A DNA stretch of 64,000 bases from Desulfovibrio sp. (GTDB taxonomy: Bacteria > Desulfobacterota > Desulfovibrionia > Desulfovibrionales > Desulfovibrionaceae), in contig JACRDI010000005.1 of assembly GCA_016218665.1 (NCBI GenBank), positions 1 to 64,000 on the forward strand, read 5' to 3'. Below the pieces are notes generated by a model. That model was not told the DNA's origin. It did not search any database and was given only the letters and a program-made list of their open reading frames with translations. This document shows positions 9,141-17,712 of the stretch, one piece after another (position 1 is the first letter of the stretch; each line of letters begins with the position of its first letter). A program made the translations under genes and the position numbers.

Positions 9141-9227
9141 GGGTTCTTCCTCCTCCAGGGGGGTGTTTGAGTTCATCTCGCCACTATTTCGCGCCCGGCG
9201 CCGCGGGCCTTGATCCGGGAACAAATC

Positions 9228-9740
9228 TTACGGGCGGCACTGCAGGGAGAGCAGCCGCTGGCCATAGTCGTCGCGCGCCTCGTCCGAGGCCTCGTTGGGC
9301 GGGCCGAACTCCAGGGCGTGGGCGGTGCAGCCCGCCACGCAGGCCGGCTTCATGCCCTCGTCCACCAGGTCGCGGCAGTAGTCGCACTTGATGACGCGGC
9401 CCGTGGCCTGGCTCCACTGGGGCACCTTCCAGGGGCAGGCCATGATGCAGGCCTTGCAGCCCACGCACAGCTCCTGCCGCACGAAGACGATGCCGTCCTG
9501 CTCGCGCCGGGTCATGGCCTTGGTGGGGCAGGCGAACACGCACCAGGGCTTCTCGCAGTGGAAGCAGGGCATGTACAGGGCCTGCAGGCGGGGCGTGTCC
9601 TCGTCCTCCCGGGGGCCCATGGTGATGAGCTTGCCCAGGTTGGCCCCGGCGGGCACGCGGTTCTTGGTCTTGCAGTGCACCTCGCACGCGTGGCAGGCGA
9701 TGCAGCGCTTGGGGTTGATGCGGATGCTGTAGTTGCTCAT
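9228..9740 (-). CDS. polyferredoxin-type subunit with four [4Fe-4S] clusters (HybA/FdhB/DmsB-like)
   Basis: A 170-aa electron-transfer protein. Sixteen Cys are arranged as CIACHACEVHC, CFHCEKPWCVFACP, CVGCKACIMACP and CDYC...CVAGC, the pattern of four-cluster subunits of molybdoenzymes and hydrogenases. There is no signal peptide, so it is probably cytoplasmic. It starts 12 bp after nuoN and is the last gene of the complex I cluster. As nuoE, nuoF and nuoG are missing, it may be the electron input module of this Nuo complex, or it may link the complex to a formate- or hydrogen-oxidising enzyme. That role is inference. Confidence 0.88.
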   Translation of the reverse strand: MSNYSIRINPKRCIACHACEVHCKTKNRVPAGANLGKLITMGPREDEDTPRLQALYMPCFHCEKPWCVFACPTKAMTRREQDGIVFVRQELCVGCKACIMACPWKVPQWSQATGRVIKCDYCRDLVDEGMKPACVAGCTAHALEFGPPNEASDEARDDYGQRLLSLQCRP

Positions 9741-9751
9741 GCCGTTTCTCC

Positions 9752-11164
9752 TTACGGAAGCAGATTCTGCCCGGCCTTAAGGGCCAGGTTGAACACGGGT
9801 CCGGGCACGACGCCCAGGGCGAGGATGGCGCCGGCCAGGACGAATCCCGCCGCGCCCGCAGGCTCGGCCTGCGTGTCCTCGCGTTCGGGGTCGACCGTGT
9901 AGCAGTGCCGGGCCAGGTTGAGGTAGAAGTAGATGGAGATGGCGGTGTTCACCACCGCCGCCACCACCAGCCACGAATAGCCGGCGTTCCAGGCCGAGCT
10001 CAAAAGGAACAGCTTGCCCATGAAGCCCGCCGTGGGCGGCAGGCCCACAAGGGAGAACGCCGCCAGAGCCATGAGGAAGGCCAGGGCGGGCCGGCGCTTG
10101 TGCAGGCCGCTCAAGTCCGCGTAGGTCAGGTTGCGGCCATCGCGGGAGAGCCGGCAGATGACCCAGAAGCAGGCCAGGTTGCCCAGCACGTACACCAGGC
10201 TGTAGTGCGCAACAGAGCCCATGCCCTCGGCGCTGCCCGCGGCCAGGCCAAGGGTCAGGTAGCCCGCGTGGGCCACGCCGGAGTAGCCCAGCATGCGCTT
10301 CAGGTCCTTCTGGGCCAGGGCCGCCAGGTTGCCGATGGTCATGGACAGCACGCCCAGCACCGCCAGCAGCTGGCCGATGCCGGCCGCCGGGGTGAGCACG
10401 GCCATGAAGCGCACCAGCACCACGGCCGCGCCCAGCTTGGGGATGGTGGCCAGGTAGGCCGAGGTCTCGTTGTCCGCGCCGGTGTAAACGTCCGGGGCCC
10501 AGGCGTGGAAGGGGAACAGGGCCAGCTTGTACAAGAAGCCGCACAAAAGCAGGGCCATGCCCATCACCGCGCCGGGGTTGGTCGCGAGGCTCCAGTCCTT
10601 GCCGGCCAGCTGGGCGATGAGCCCGGTGTGCTGGGTGCCCATGATGTAGGCATAGCCGTAGAGCGAGAGCCCGGTGGCCGCCGCGCCGAAGAGGATGTAC
10701 TTGATGCCCGCCTCGGCAGCGCGCGGGTCGCGTCCGCGCAGGGGCACCAGGGCGAACAGGCTGTACGAGGCCAGCTCCAGCGCCACGACCAGGGTGATGA
10801 TCTCCACCGCGCTGGCGAGCACCATGAAGCCCAGGGCCGAGAGGGAGAGCAGGAAGAAGTACTCCGTGCGGCGCTCGCCGTCGAGCAGCGGCCGGCGCAG
10901 GGCGTTCTGGTTGGCCAGGGCCGCGCCCAGGGCCACGGCGGCCTTGAAGAACTGGGAGCAGGCGTCCAGCTGGTACGCGCCGGAGAAGAAGACCCCGCGC
11001 GCGCCCATAGCCAGCAGGCTGGCGGCCAGCACGCCCACGCTGGCGGCGGGCAGCCAGGACAGGGCCAGGTCCTGGCGCGGCCTGGCCAGGATGAGGCCGA
11101 AGAGCGCCAGCAGCAGGGCCCCCTGCGCCAGCTCCGGGGCGAAGAGCACGAGATCAGCGGACAT
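9752..11164 (-). CDS. nuoN: NADH-quinone oxidoreductase (complex I) subunit N
   Basis: A 470-aa antiporter-like proton-pumping subunit in the membrane arm, with about 13-14 transmembrane segments. The ATG at 11164 (MSADLVLFAPELAQGALLL) has GGAGG 6 nt upstream and overlaps the nuoM stop by 11 bp. Conserved features include a Lys in a membrane helix (FLYKLALFPFHAWAPDVYTG) and KDLKRMLGYSGVAHAGYLTL. Last membrane subunit of the operon. Confidence 0.95.
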   Translation of the reverse strand: MSADLVLFAPELAQGALLLALFGLILARPRQDLALSWLPAASVGVLAASLLAMGARGVFFSGAYQLDACSQFFKAAVALGAALANQNALRRPLLDGERRTEYFFLLSLSALGFMVLASAVEIITLVVALELASYSLFALVPLRGRDPRAAEAGIKYILFGAAATGLSLYGYAYIMGTQHTGLIAQLAGKDWSLATNPGAVMGMALLLCGFLYKLALFPFHAWAPDVYTGADNETSAYLATIPKLGAAVVLVRFMAVLTPAAGIGQLLAVLGVLSMTIGNLAALAQKDLKRMLGYSGVAHAGYLTLGLAAGSAEGMGSVAHYSLVYVLGNLACFWVICRLSRDGRNLTYADLSGLHKRRPALAFLMALAAFSLVGLPPTAGFMGKLFLLSSAWNAGYSWLVVAAVVNTAISIYFYLNLARHCYTVDPEREDTQAEPAGAAGFVLAGAILALGVVPGPVFNLALKAGQNLLP

Positions 11165-12689
11165 CGGCGGCCTCCTTGGCCTGCACAAGATCGGCGCCTA
11201 TGGCCGGCTTGGAGGTTTCGCACTGGCTGGCGGCGATGGAGCGCTCCAGGCTCTGGGCCACGGCGCGGTCCATGACCTTGAGCACGGGCCCAGGGGCGAA
11301 GCCCAGCACCGCCACCAGGATGGCCGGCAGGGCCAGGCAGAACACCTCGCGGCGATTCAGGTCCGCCCACTGGGAAGCGGCGGAGGGGGAGCCCCAGGCC
11401 ATGCGCTGCAGCAGGCGCAGCATGTAGGCCGCGCCCAAAAGCGCGCCGGGGATTGCCGCCAGCCCCACCCACACGGAGTACTTGAAGGAGCCCACCAGCA
11501 CGAGGGCCTCGCCCACGAAGCTGTTGGTGCCGGGGAAGCCCAGCGAGGACAGGGAGAAGAGCCCCAGGAAGAACATGTACACCGGCAGGCGCTTGCCCAG
11601 GCCCAGGTTGTCCTCGATCTGGCGGGAGTGGCTGCGCTCGTACACCAGGCCCACGCACATGAACAGCGCGCCCGCGGTGATGCCGTGGTTCAGCATCTGC
11701 AGAATGGCCCCCTCCATGCCCTGCCTGCTCATGAGGAAGATGCCCAGGGTGACGAAGCCCATGTGGCCGATGGACGAGTAGGCGATGAGCTTCTTGATGT
11801 CCTTCTGCCCCAGGGCCACGAAGCCGCCGTACACGATGGACACCAGCGAGGCCGCCACCATCCAGGGCGCGAACTCCACGCTGGCCTCGGGCGTCAGCCC
11901 CAGGCAGAAGCGGATGAATCCGTACGCGCCCATCTTGAGCAGCACCGCGGCCAGCAGCACGCTTCCGGCCGTGGGGGCCTCCACGTGGGCGGCGGGCAGC
12001 CAGGTGTGGAAGGGCACCATGGGCATCTTGACCGCGAAGGCCAGCGCCATGGCCCAGAAGGCCAGCATCTGGAAGCCCATGGGGTAGTCGCGCGCGGCCA
12101 GCTCGGGGATGGAGAAGGTGCCCGCGTACTGGCGGAAGGCCACGATGGCCGCCAGGAGAAGCGCGCTGCCCGCCAGCGTGTACAGGAAGAACTTCAGCGC
12201 CGCGTACTTGCGCTCCGCCCCGCCCCAGATGGCGATGAGCAGGAACATGGGCACCAGCATGGCCTCCCAGAACACATAGAAGAGCACCAGGTCCAGGGCG
12301 CAGAACACGCCGATGCACACCGCGCACATGAACAGCAGGCAGGCGTGGAACTCCTTCAGCCGCACGGCGGCGGAGCGCCAGGAGATGAGCACGCACAGGG
12401 GCGTGAGCGCGGCCATGAGCACGATCATGAGCAGGCTGATGCCATCGATGCCGAGGGCGTACTCGATGTTCCAGTAGGGCAGCCAGGGCAGGCGCTCCAC
12501 GAACTGGTAGCCGTCCCCGGTCGCGTCGAAGCCCAGCCACAGGGCCGCGGACAGCGCGGCCTCGGCCAGGCCCGTGGCCAGGGCCGCCAGGCGCACCGCC
12601 CGGTCCGAGCGCTGCAGGAGCGTGAGCCCCGCGCCCAGAAGGGGCAGCAGGATCAGCGCGCTCAAGATGGGAAAGGTTCCGTCAGCCAT
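11154..12689 (-). CDS. nuoM: NADH-quinone oxidoreductase subunit M
   Basis: A 511-aa antiporter-like subunit with about 14 transmembrane segments. Diagnostic stretches: LGIDGISLLMIVL, the helix with the essential Glu in LFYVFWEAMLVPMFLLIAIW, the Lys helix AFAVKMPMVPFHTWLP, and HVEAPTAGSVLLAAVLLKMG. It pumps protons with nuoN and the two MrpD-like subunits. A 51-bp gap separates it from the upstream MrpD-like gene, the largest gap inside the Nuo cluster. Confidence 0.96.
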   Translation of the reverse strand: MADGTFPILSALILLPLLGAGLTLLQRSDRAVRLAALATGLAEAALSAALWLGFDATGDGYQFVERLPWLPYWNIEYALGIDGISLLMIVLMAALTPLCVLISWRSAAVRLKEFHACLLFMCAVCIGVFCALDLVLFYVFWEAMLVPMFLLIAIWGGAERKYAALKFFLYTLAGSALLLAAIVAFRQYAGTFSIPELAARDYPMGFQMLAFWAMALAFAVKMPMVPFHTWLPAAHVEAPTAGSVLLAAVLLKMGAYGFIRFCLGLTPEASVEFAPWMVAASLVSIVYGGFVALGQKDIKKLIAYSSIGHMGFVTLGIFLMSRQGMEGAILQMLNHGITAGALFMCVGLVYERSHSRQIEDNLGLGKRLPVYMFFLGLFSLSSLGFPGTNSFVGEALVLVGSFKYSVWVGLAAIPGALLGAAYMLRLLQRMAWGSPSAASQWADLNRREVFCLALPAILVAVLGFAPGPVLKVMDRAVAQSLERSIAASQCETSKPAIGADLVQAKEAADVR

Positions 12690-12740
12690 GCCTGCGCCTC
12701 GTGCTCGTTGTTTCCGTCCGTTCCAAAAGTCCGCCCGGCC

Positions 12741-14549
12741 CTAGCGCCAGAGCATCCAGCAGAACCAGCCCAGGCCGAAGACCGACACCGAGGCCAGCAC
12801 CATGGTGGCCAGCGACTCGTCCAGCCGTCCCTTGTGCTCGCGGGCGGTGCGGCCGCCCAGGCTGCTCACGCCACTGGCCAGGCCGTCCACCGCGCCCTTC
12901 ACCGCGCTCCAGTCGAAGAGGGCGCTCAAGCGGGCCCCAGCCATGAGGCCGGACAGGCCCCAGGCCCTGTAGCGCTCGCCCCACCAGGAATCCACGGCCT
13001 GCACCGGGTTCTGGGCCAGCCAGAAGAAGGCCCTGCCGCCCTTGCGGTAGAACCAGTCCAGGTCCAGGCTGATCTTCGGCTCCGGGGCCAGCTTCTTCAA
13101 AAGCAGGAAGAAGCCCAGGGCCGTGAACAGCAGGATCTGCATGGTCTCGGACAGGTGGTAGACCGTGTAGGGATGGTAGGCATGGGCCGCCTGCTGGTAG
13201 GGCAGCATGTTGTACAGATAGGGGGTGTAGCTGCCGATGAGGATGCACAGGAAGGCGGCGATGGCCATGGCCACCTGCATGTTCATGGGCGGGTCGCCCG
13301 CGCGCTCCCAGGTCTCTTGCGAGCAGTTGTTCTTCCCGAACCAGATGAAGTACGGCACCTTGAGGCCCGTGTGCAGGAAGGTGCCGGCCGAGGCCAGGGT
13401 GAGCAGGAAGGCCGCCCAGTAGTTGTGGACCTCGAACCCGGCCGCCACGATCATGGCCTTGCTGACGAAGCCGGAGAACAGCGGGAAGGCCGAGATGGAG
13501 AGCCCGCCGATCATGGTGAACAGGAAGGTGCGCGGCATGCGCTTGTACAGGCCGCCCAGCTCGGTGAACTTGCTGGTGCCGGTCATGTGCAGCACCGAGC
13601 CGCAGCCCATGAACAAGAGGCCCTTGTACAGGATGTGCGCGAAGGCGTGGGCGCTGGTACCGTTGATGGCCAGTTCCGTGCCGATGCCGACGCCCGCCAC
13701 CATGTACCCCACCTGGCTGATGATGTGGTAGGCGAGCAGGCGCCGGGAGTCGTTCTCCAGCACGGCGTAGACAACGCCGTAGAGGGCCATGCACACGCCC
13801 AGCGGCACCAGTATCTCCATGCCCGCGAAGCCGCGCGCCAGGGCGTACACCGCCGTCTTGGTGGTGAAGGCGCACATGAACACCGAGCCGGTCACCGTGG
13901 CCTCGCCGTAGGCGTCGGGCAGCCAGGCGTGCAGGGGCGGCACGGCGGCGTTCAAAAGGAACCCCGCCAGGATGAGCCAGGTGTAGGGCTGGGGGTTGTC
14001 CACGCCGATGGGCCCGAAGGAGAGGTCGCCCCCGGTGGCCTTGTAGCGCAGGATGAGCCCGGCCAGCAGCAGCAGCCCGCCCGCCGTGTGCACCAAAAGG
14101 TAGCGGAAGCCGGACGCCAGGGACTCCTTGCGGCCCCGGAACCACACCAGGAACACGGAGGAGAAGGCCATGAGCTCCCAGAACAGGAAGAGCGTCAGGT
14201 AGTCTCCGCAGAAGATGACCCCCAGCGCCCCGGCCACGTAGATCCAGGCCGCGGCGTGCTGGGCCGGGTCCTCCACGTGCAGGCCGTAGATGGTGCCGAT
14301 GACGCACATGAGGGTCATGATGTAGGCGAAGACCATGCTCAGGTTGTCCACGCGGCCGAAGGTCATGGTCCAGTCCATGAACTGGAGCACGCCGTAGACC
14401 CCGTTGTTCCCCTGCATGGAGAGCACGTCCAGGAAGCTGAGCGCCGGCACGGCCACCAGGAAGGCCTTGCGCAGCGCCTTGGGCACGAAGGGCAGGACAA
14501 GCGCGCCGACGAGCAGCAGGGCCGAGGGATGGAGCCAGAAGCTAGTCAT
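12741..14549 (-). CDS. MrpD/NuoL-like proton-translocating membrane subunit (second copy)
   Basis: A 602-aa antiporter-like subunit with about 14-16 membrane segments. Motifs: LTLFLFWELMAFSSVFLVWF (conserved Glu), NAAVPPLHAWLPDAYGEATV, and LAYHIISQVGYMVAGVGIG. It sits where nuoL would be but aligns by eye better with Mrp antiporter subunit D and archaeal/sulfate-reducer variants. The C-terminal extension (about 480-602) holds amphipathic and final membrane helices, like the lateral helix region of NuoL. Its start overlaps the upstream 83-aa gene by 8 bp. Assignment to a true NuoL role is inference. Confidence 0.85.
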   Translation of the reverse strand: MTSFWLHPSALLLVGALVLPFVPKALRKAFLVAVPALSFLDVLSMQGNNGVYGVLQFMDWTMTFGRVDNLSMVFAYIMTLMCVIGTIYGLHVEDPAQHAAAWIYVAGALGVIFCGDYLTLFLFWELMAFSSVFLVWFRGRKESLASGFRYLLVHTAGGLLLLAGLILRYKATGGDLSFGPIGVDNPQPYTWLILAGFLLNAAVPPLHAWLPDAYGEATVTGSVFMCAFTTKTAVYALARGFAGMEILVPLGVCMALYGVVYAVLENDSRRLLAYHIISQVGYMVAGVGIGTELAINGTSAHAFAHILYKGLLFMGCGSVLHMTGTSKFTELGGLYKRMPRTFLFTMIGGLSISAFPLFSGFVSKAMIVAAGFEVHNYWAAFLLTLASAGTFLHTGLKVPYFIWFGKNNCSQETWERAGDPPMNMQVAMAIAAFLCILIGSYTPYLYNMLPYQQAAHAYHPYTVYHLSETMQILLFTALGFFLLLKKLAPEPKISLDLDWFYRKGGRAFFWLAQNPVQAVDSWWGERYRAWGLSGLMAGARLSALFDWSAVKGAVDGLASGVSSLGGRTAREHKGRLDESLATMVLASVSVFGLGWFCWMLWR

Positions 14550-14793
14550 CGTAGTAGTCCTCGCGGGTCATGATCCCCCTGTGGCCGAACCACTTGGAGA
14601 CGACGATGATCAGCACGCAGGCCACGAAGCCGAACGCCGACCAGAAGCCGGGGATGCGCTCCACCGCCGCGTGGGCGTGTTCCTTGGAGACCAGGAACGC
14701 GTCGGCCAGGACCACCAGGGCCAGGACCACCAGGCTTGCGCGGATGGTGAGGGCCATCCTGTTGCGGAAGAATTCGATGAATCGGACGATCAT
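14542..14793 (-). CDS. small two-helix membrane protein within the nuo operon
   Basis: An 83-aa protein (starts MIVRFIEFFRNRM) with two hydrophobic segments at about 17-34 and 51-67 and an acidic C-terminus (REDYYDD). Its ATG overlaps the stop of the upstream MrpD-like gene by 4 bp and its stop overlaps the next start by 8 bp, so translation is coupled on both sides. I do not recognise a family. Placement suggests a small structural or assembly subunit of the ion-pumping arm. Confidence 0.75.
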   Translation of the reverse strand: MIVRFIEFFRNRMALTIRASLVVLALVVLADAFLVSKEHAHAAVERIPGFWSAFGFVACVLIIVVSKWFGHRGIMTREDYYDD

Positions 14794-16289
14794 CTCGCCA
14801 CCGCCTTCACGAAGAGCATGAACGTGTCGGGGAAGAGGCCGATTGCCACCGAGAGCGTGGCCGTGAGGAGCAGCGGCACCAGCATGGTCAGCGGGGCCTC
14901 GTGGATTCCCGCGCGGGCGCCGCCATGTCCGCCGCCGCTGCCGTCGCCCACGGGCGCCTTGCCGAAGAAGGCGCTGTAGGTCACGGGCGCGAAGTAGGCC
15001 ACGTTCAAAAGCGTGCTGGCCAAAAGCACCAGCAGGATGGCCGTGGAGTACGCGGGCATCTCCATGGCCCCCACCAACAGCTTCCACTTGGTGACGAAGC
15101 CGGCCACCGGGGGCGCGCCGATCATGCTCAAGGAGGCCACGGCGAAGGCCGCGAAGGTGAAGGGCATGGTCCGGCCCAGGCCGCTCATGTCGTTGATGTT
15201 CTTCTTGTGCGCGGCCACGTAGATGGCCCCGGCGCAGAAGAACAGGGTGATCTTGGAGAAGGCGTGCACCGCGATGTGCACGATGCCGCCCTGGATGCCG
15301 TCCGGGGTGAGCAGGGAGAGCCCCAGCACCACGTAGGACAGCTGGCTGACCGTGGAATAGGCCAGCCGGGCCTTGAGGTCGGTCTTGGTCAGCGCGATGA
15401 CGGAGGCCGCCAGGATGGTCAGCGAGGCCACAAAGGCCGTGGGCAGGCCCAGGTTCAGGCTGGTCAGGGTCTCCACGCCGAAGCCGGAGAGCATGATCCG
15501 CGACACGGAGAACACGCCCGCCTTGACCACGGCCACCGCGTGCAGCAGGGCCGAAACCGGCGTGGGCGCCACCATGGCCGAGGGCAGCCAGTTGTGGAAG
15601 GGGATGATGGCCGCCTTGGCCAGCCCCGCGATGTACAGGAAGTAGGTCAGGGTCACCAGGCGGGGGTCGGCGTCCTTGGGGAACATGCCGGCGGCGATGT
15701 CGCCCACGCGCATGTCCAGGGTGCCGCACAGCACGTAGGTCAGGATCATGGCCGGCAGCAGGAAGAGCTTCGAGGTGCCCATGAGGTAGGTCATGTACTT
15801 CTGGGCGCCCGCGAAGGCCGACTCGTCCTGGTGGTGGGCCACCAGCGGGTAGGTGAAGATGGTGATGAGCTCGTAGAACAGGTACAGCGTGAACACCGTG
15901 GCCGAAAGGGCCACGCCCACCGCGCCGAAGATGGCCAGGGCGAAGCAGAAGTAGTAGCGCGTCTGGGCGTGCTCATCCAGGCCGCGCATGTAGCCGATGT
16001 TGTAGCTGGTGGCGAAGCCCCACAAAAACGGCGCGATGAGCCCGAAGAGCACCGAGAGGCCGTCGGCCTGGAGCGAAAGGGAGATGCCCGGGTACAGGGT
16101 GCACAGGGTGGCCTGGGGAATGCGCCCGGAGAGCACCGCCGCCGCCAGGGGCAGCATGGACAGGAAGACCAGGGCGGCCGCGGTGAAGGACACCGCCTCG
16201 CGCAGGTTTGGGCTGCGGCGGAAAAGCCAGATCAGCGGCGGGGCCGCGGCGGCGATCGCCAGGGGAAGGGTGAGCGCGAAGGTGTCCAT
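14790..16289 (-). CDS. MrpD/NuoL-like proton-translocating membrane subunit (first copy)
   Basis: A 499-aa antiporter-like subunit. It shows LYLFYELITIFTYPLVAHH (membrane Glu), GLAKAAIIPFHNWLPSAMVA (membrane Lys) and PTPVSALLHAVAVVKAGVFS, which match Mrp subunit D and NuoL/M families. A glycine/His-rich loop (GDGSGGGHGGARAG) precedes the last helices. It follows nuoK with a 1-bp gap. With the second copy it appears to replace a canonical NuoL. Confidence 0.86.
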   Translation of the reverse strand: MDTFALTLPLAIAAAAPPLIWLFRRSPNLREAVSFTAAALVFLSMLPLAAAVLSGRIPQATLCTLYPGISLSLQADGLSVLFGLIAPFLWGFATSYNIGYMRGLDEHAQTRYYFCFALAIFGAVGVALSATVFTLYLFYELITIFTYPLVAHHQDESAFAGAQKYMTYLMGTSKLFLLPAMILTYVLCGTLDMRVGDIAAGMFPKDADPRLVTLTYFLYIAGLAKAAIIPFHNWLPSAMVAPTPVSALLHAVAVVKAGVFSVSRIMLSGFGVETLTSLNLGLPTAFVASLTILAASVIALTKTDLKARLAYSTVSQLSYVVLGLSLLTPDGIQGGIVHIAVHAFSKITLFFCAGAIYVAAHKKNINDMSGLGRTMPFTFAAFAVASLSMIGAPPVAGFVTKWKLLVGAMEMPAYSTAILLVLLASTLLNVAYFAPVTYSAFFGKAPVGDGSGGGHGGARAGIHEAPLTMLVPLLLTATLSVAIGLFPDTFMLFVKAVAR

Positions 16290-16290
16290 G

Positions 16291-16599
16291 TCAGCCCTTC
16301 AGTTCCGAAACGGAATCAATGTTGCTGTCGCCCGCGCGCAGCGTCACCACCAGGATGATGGCCACCACCAGGGTGGCCTCCGCCGCCGCAAGGCCCATGA
16401 TGAGCAGCGAGGTCAGCTGCCCGGCCACGGGGTCGCCGCCGCCCAGCTGGCAGGAGGCCGCCACGGACAGCCCCGCGCCGTTGAGCAGAAGCTCAAGGGC
16501 GATGAGCATGCCCACCAGGGAACGCCGCCGGGCCAGGCCGTAGAAGCCGAGGCCAAGCAGCAGCAGGCCCGCCAAATGGAACAGGAACAGGTCGCTCAT
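16291..16599 (-). CDS. nuoK: NADH-quinone oxidoreductase subunit K
   Basis: A 102-aa protein with three membrane helices, the normal NuoK length. Conserved membrane glutamates are present in MLIALELLLNGAGL and AAAEATLVVAIILV. It overlaps nuoJ by 4 bp, as usual. Confidence 0.95.
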   Translation of the reverse strand: MSDLFLFHLAGLLLLGLGFYGLARRRSLVGMLIALELLLNGAGLSVAASCQLGGGDPVAGQLTSLLIMGLAAAEATLVVAIILVVTLRAGDSNIDSVSELKG

Positions 16600-17102
16600 C
16601 TGCGCCTCCTGCGTTCGAAGCCGAGCAGCACGCCCCCGGCCATGGCGGCGAAGAGCACCACGGAGATGAGCTCGAAGGCCAGGGCGTAGCGGCCAAGAAG
16701 CCCCGCGCCCAGCTGGACCACGGGAATCTCCGGGGCCTGGGCCTTGGCCTGGCGGATGAACAGGAAGGCGCCGGCGGCCAGGGTGGCGGCGGGCAGCAGC
16801 CCGGCGGCCACGGCCATCAACGGGCGCTTCAGGTAGCGGCCGCGTTCCTCCTGGCCCTGGGCGGGCCGGGTGAACATGACCGCGAAGAAGATGAGCACGC
16901 CCACCGCGCCCGCGTAGATCATGAGCTGCATGAGGGCCAGGTAGGGCGCGTTCATGAGCAGGTACATGCCCGCCACGCCGAACATGGCCGTGATGAGCCC
17001 CACCAGGGCGCGGTCCTTCTGCACCGCGCGGGTGGCCACCAGGCCGCCGGCCAGAATCACCAGCAGGTGGAAGACGTAGACGATGTGCGCCGCGCTATTC
17101 AT
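16596..17102 (-). CDS. nuoJ: NADH-quinone oxidoreductase subunit J
   Basis: A 168-aa membrane subunit with five predicted helices. LALMQLMIYAGAVGVLIFFA is the typical NuoJ helix containing the pi-bulge region. It overlaps nuoI by 8 bp and nuoK by 4 bp. Confidence 0.95.
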   Translation of the reverse strand: MNSAAHIVYVFHLLVILAGGLVATRAVQKDRALVGLITAMFGVAGMYLLMNAPYLALMQLMIYAGAVGVLIFFAVMFTRPAQGQEERGRYLKRPLMAVAAGLLPAATLAAGAFLFIRQAKAQAPEIPVVQLGAGLLGRYALAFELISVVLFAAMAGGVLLGFERRRRR

Positions 17103-17709
17103 GCGTGCGGCCTCCTTCAGCCTGGGGGGACCCGGAAGCCTGCCGCGCCTGTTCAGCCTGCCGCGCCTGTTCAGCCTGCCGCGCCTGTTCAGCCTGCCCG
17201 GCCAGCCGCTCCTTCAGGTCCAGGACGAAGTCCGCCCGGTCCCTGGAGAGGAAGTAGGCGTGGGTGGAGAAGCGCAGGGCCCCGGCGGGGCAGTTGCGCA
17301 CGCACTGGCCGCACAGGCTGCAGGCGGAGTAGTCGAGCACGAAGCGCTTCGGCTCGCGCTCGCCGATCATGACGTCGAAATGCGCCGCCGGGGTCAGCTG
17401 GCCCATGATGCTCTCGGCCCGGATGAAGGCGTTGGTCTTGAGCTCGGCCGGGGCCATGGCCGTCTCCACCGTGATGCAGCCGGAGGGGCACATGTCCATG
17501 CACTGGCCGCAGGCCACGCAGCGCGGGCGGGCGGGGTCGGCGTCGCTGCCCACCAGCTCTATGTGCCCGCGGTAGTGGCCCAGGTTCTTCACCTCGGCCA
17601 TGGGGTAGATGACGGTGCTTTGCTCCTGGAACACGGCCCGGCCGGTGATGCCGAGGCCCACGGCGATGGACTTGAGCGCCCCGTATGCCTTGGTGATGGC
17701 TCCGAACAT
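17095..17709 (-). CDS. nuoI: NADH-quinone oxidoreductase subunit I
   Basis: A 204-aa peripheral-arm subunit carrying two [4Fe-4S] clusters (CVACGQCMDMCPSG and CSLCGQCVRNCPAG) that pass electrons to NuoB. Residues from about 166 form a tail of repeated Ala-Glu-Gln-Ala-Arg-Gln units encoded by an 18-bp tandem repeat; this tail is not part of the usual fold. Gap to nuoH is 3 bp. Confidence 0.95.
   Translation of the reverse strand: MFGAITKAYGALKSIAVGLGITGRAVFQEQSTVIYPMAEVKNLGHYRGHIELVGSDADPARPRCVACGQCMDMCPSGCITVETAMAPAELKTNAFIRAESIMGQLTPAAHFDVMIGEREPKRFVLDYSACSLCGQCVRNCPAGALRFSTHAYFLSRDRADFVLDLKERLAGQAEQARQAEQARQAEQARQASGSPQAEGGRTHE
17139..17192. repeat. 18-bp tandem repeat, three copies, inside the nuoI 3' end
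   Basis: Three consecutive copies of CCTGCCGCGCCTGTTCAG, with a partial fourth. Being in phase with codons, it adds six residues per copy to the NuoI tail, so copy number can vary without a frameshift. Confidence 0.9.
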
Positions 17710-17712
17710 GGC

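Noticed and set aside
10674-14573. Very long open frame on the plus strand, opposite nuoM and the MrpD-like gene
   Set aside because: It is antisense to well-conserved genes, rich in His/Gly/Arg/Gln as expected from GC-skewed codon shadows, and has no family features.
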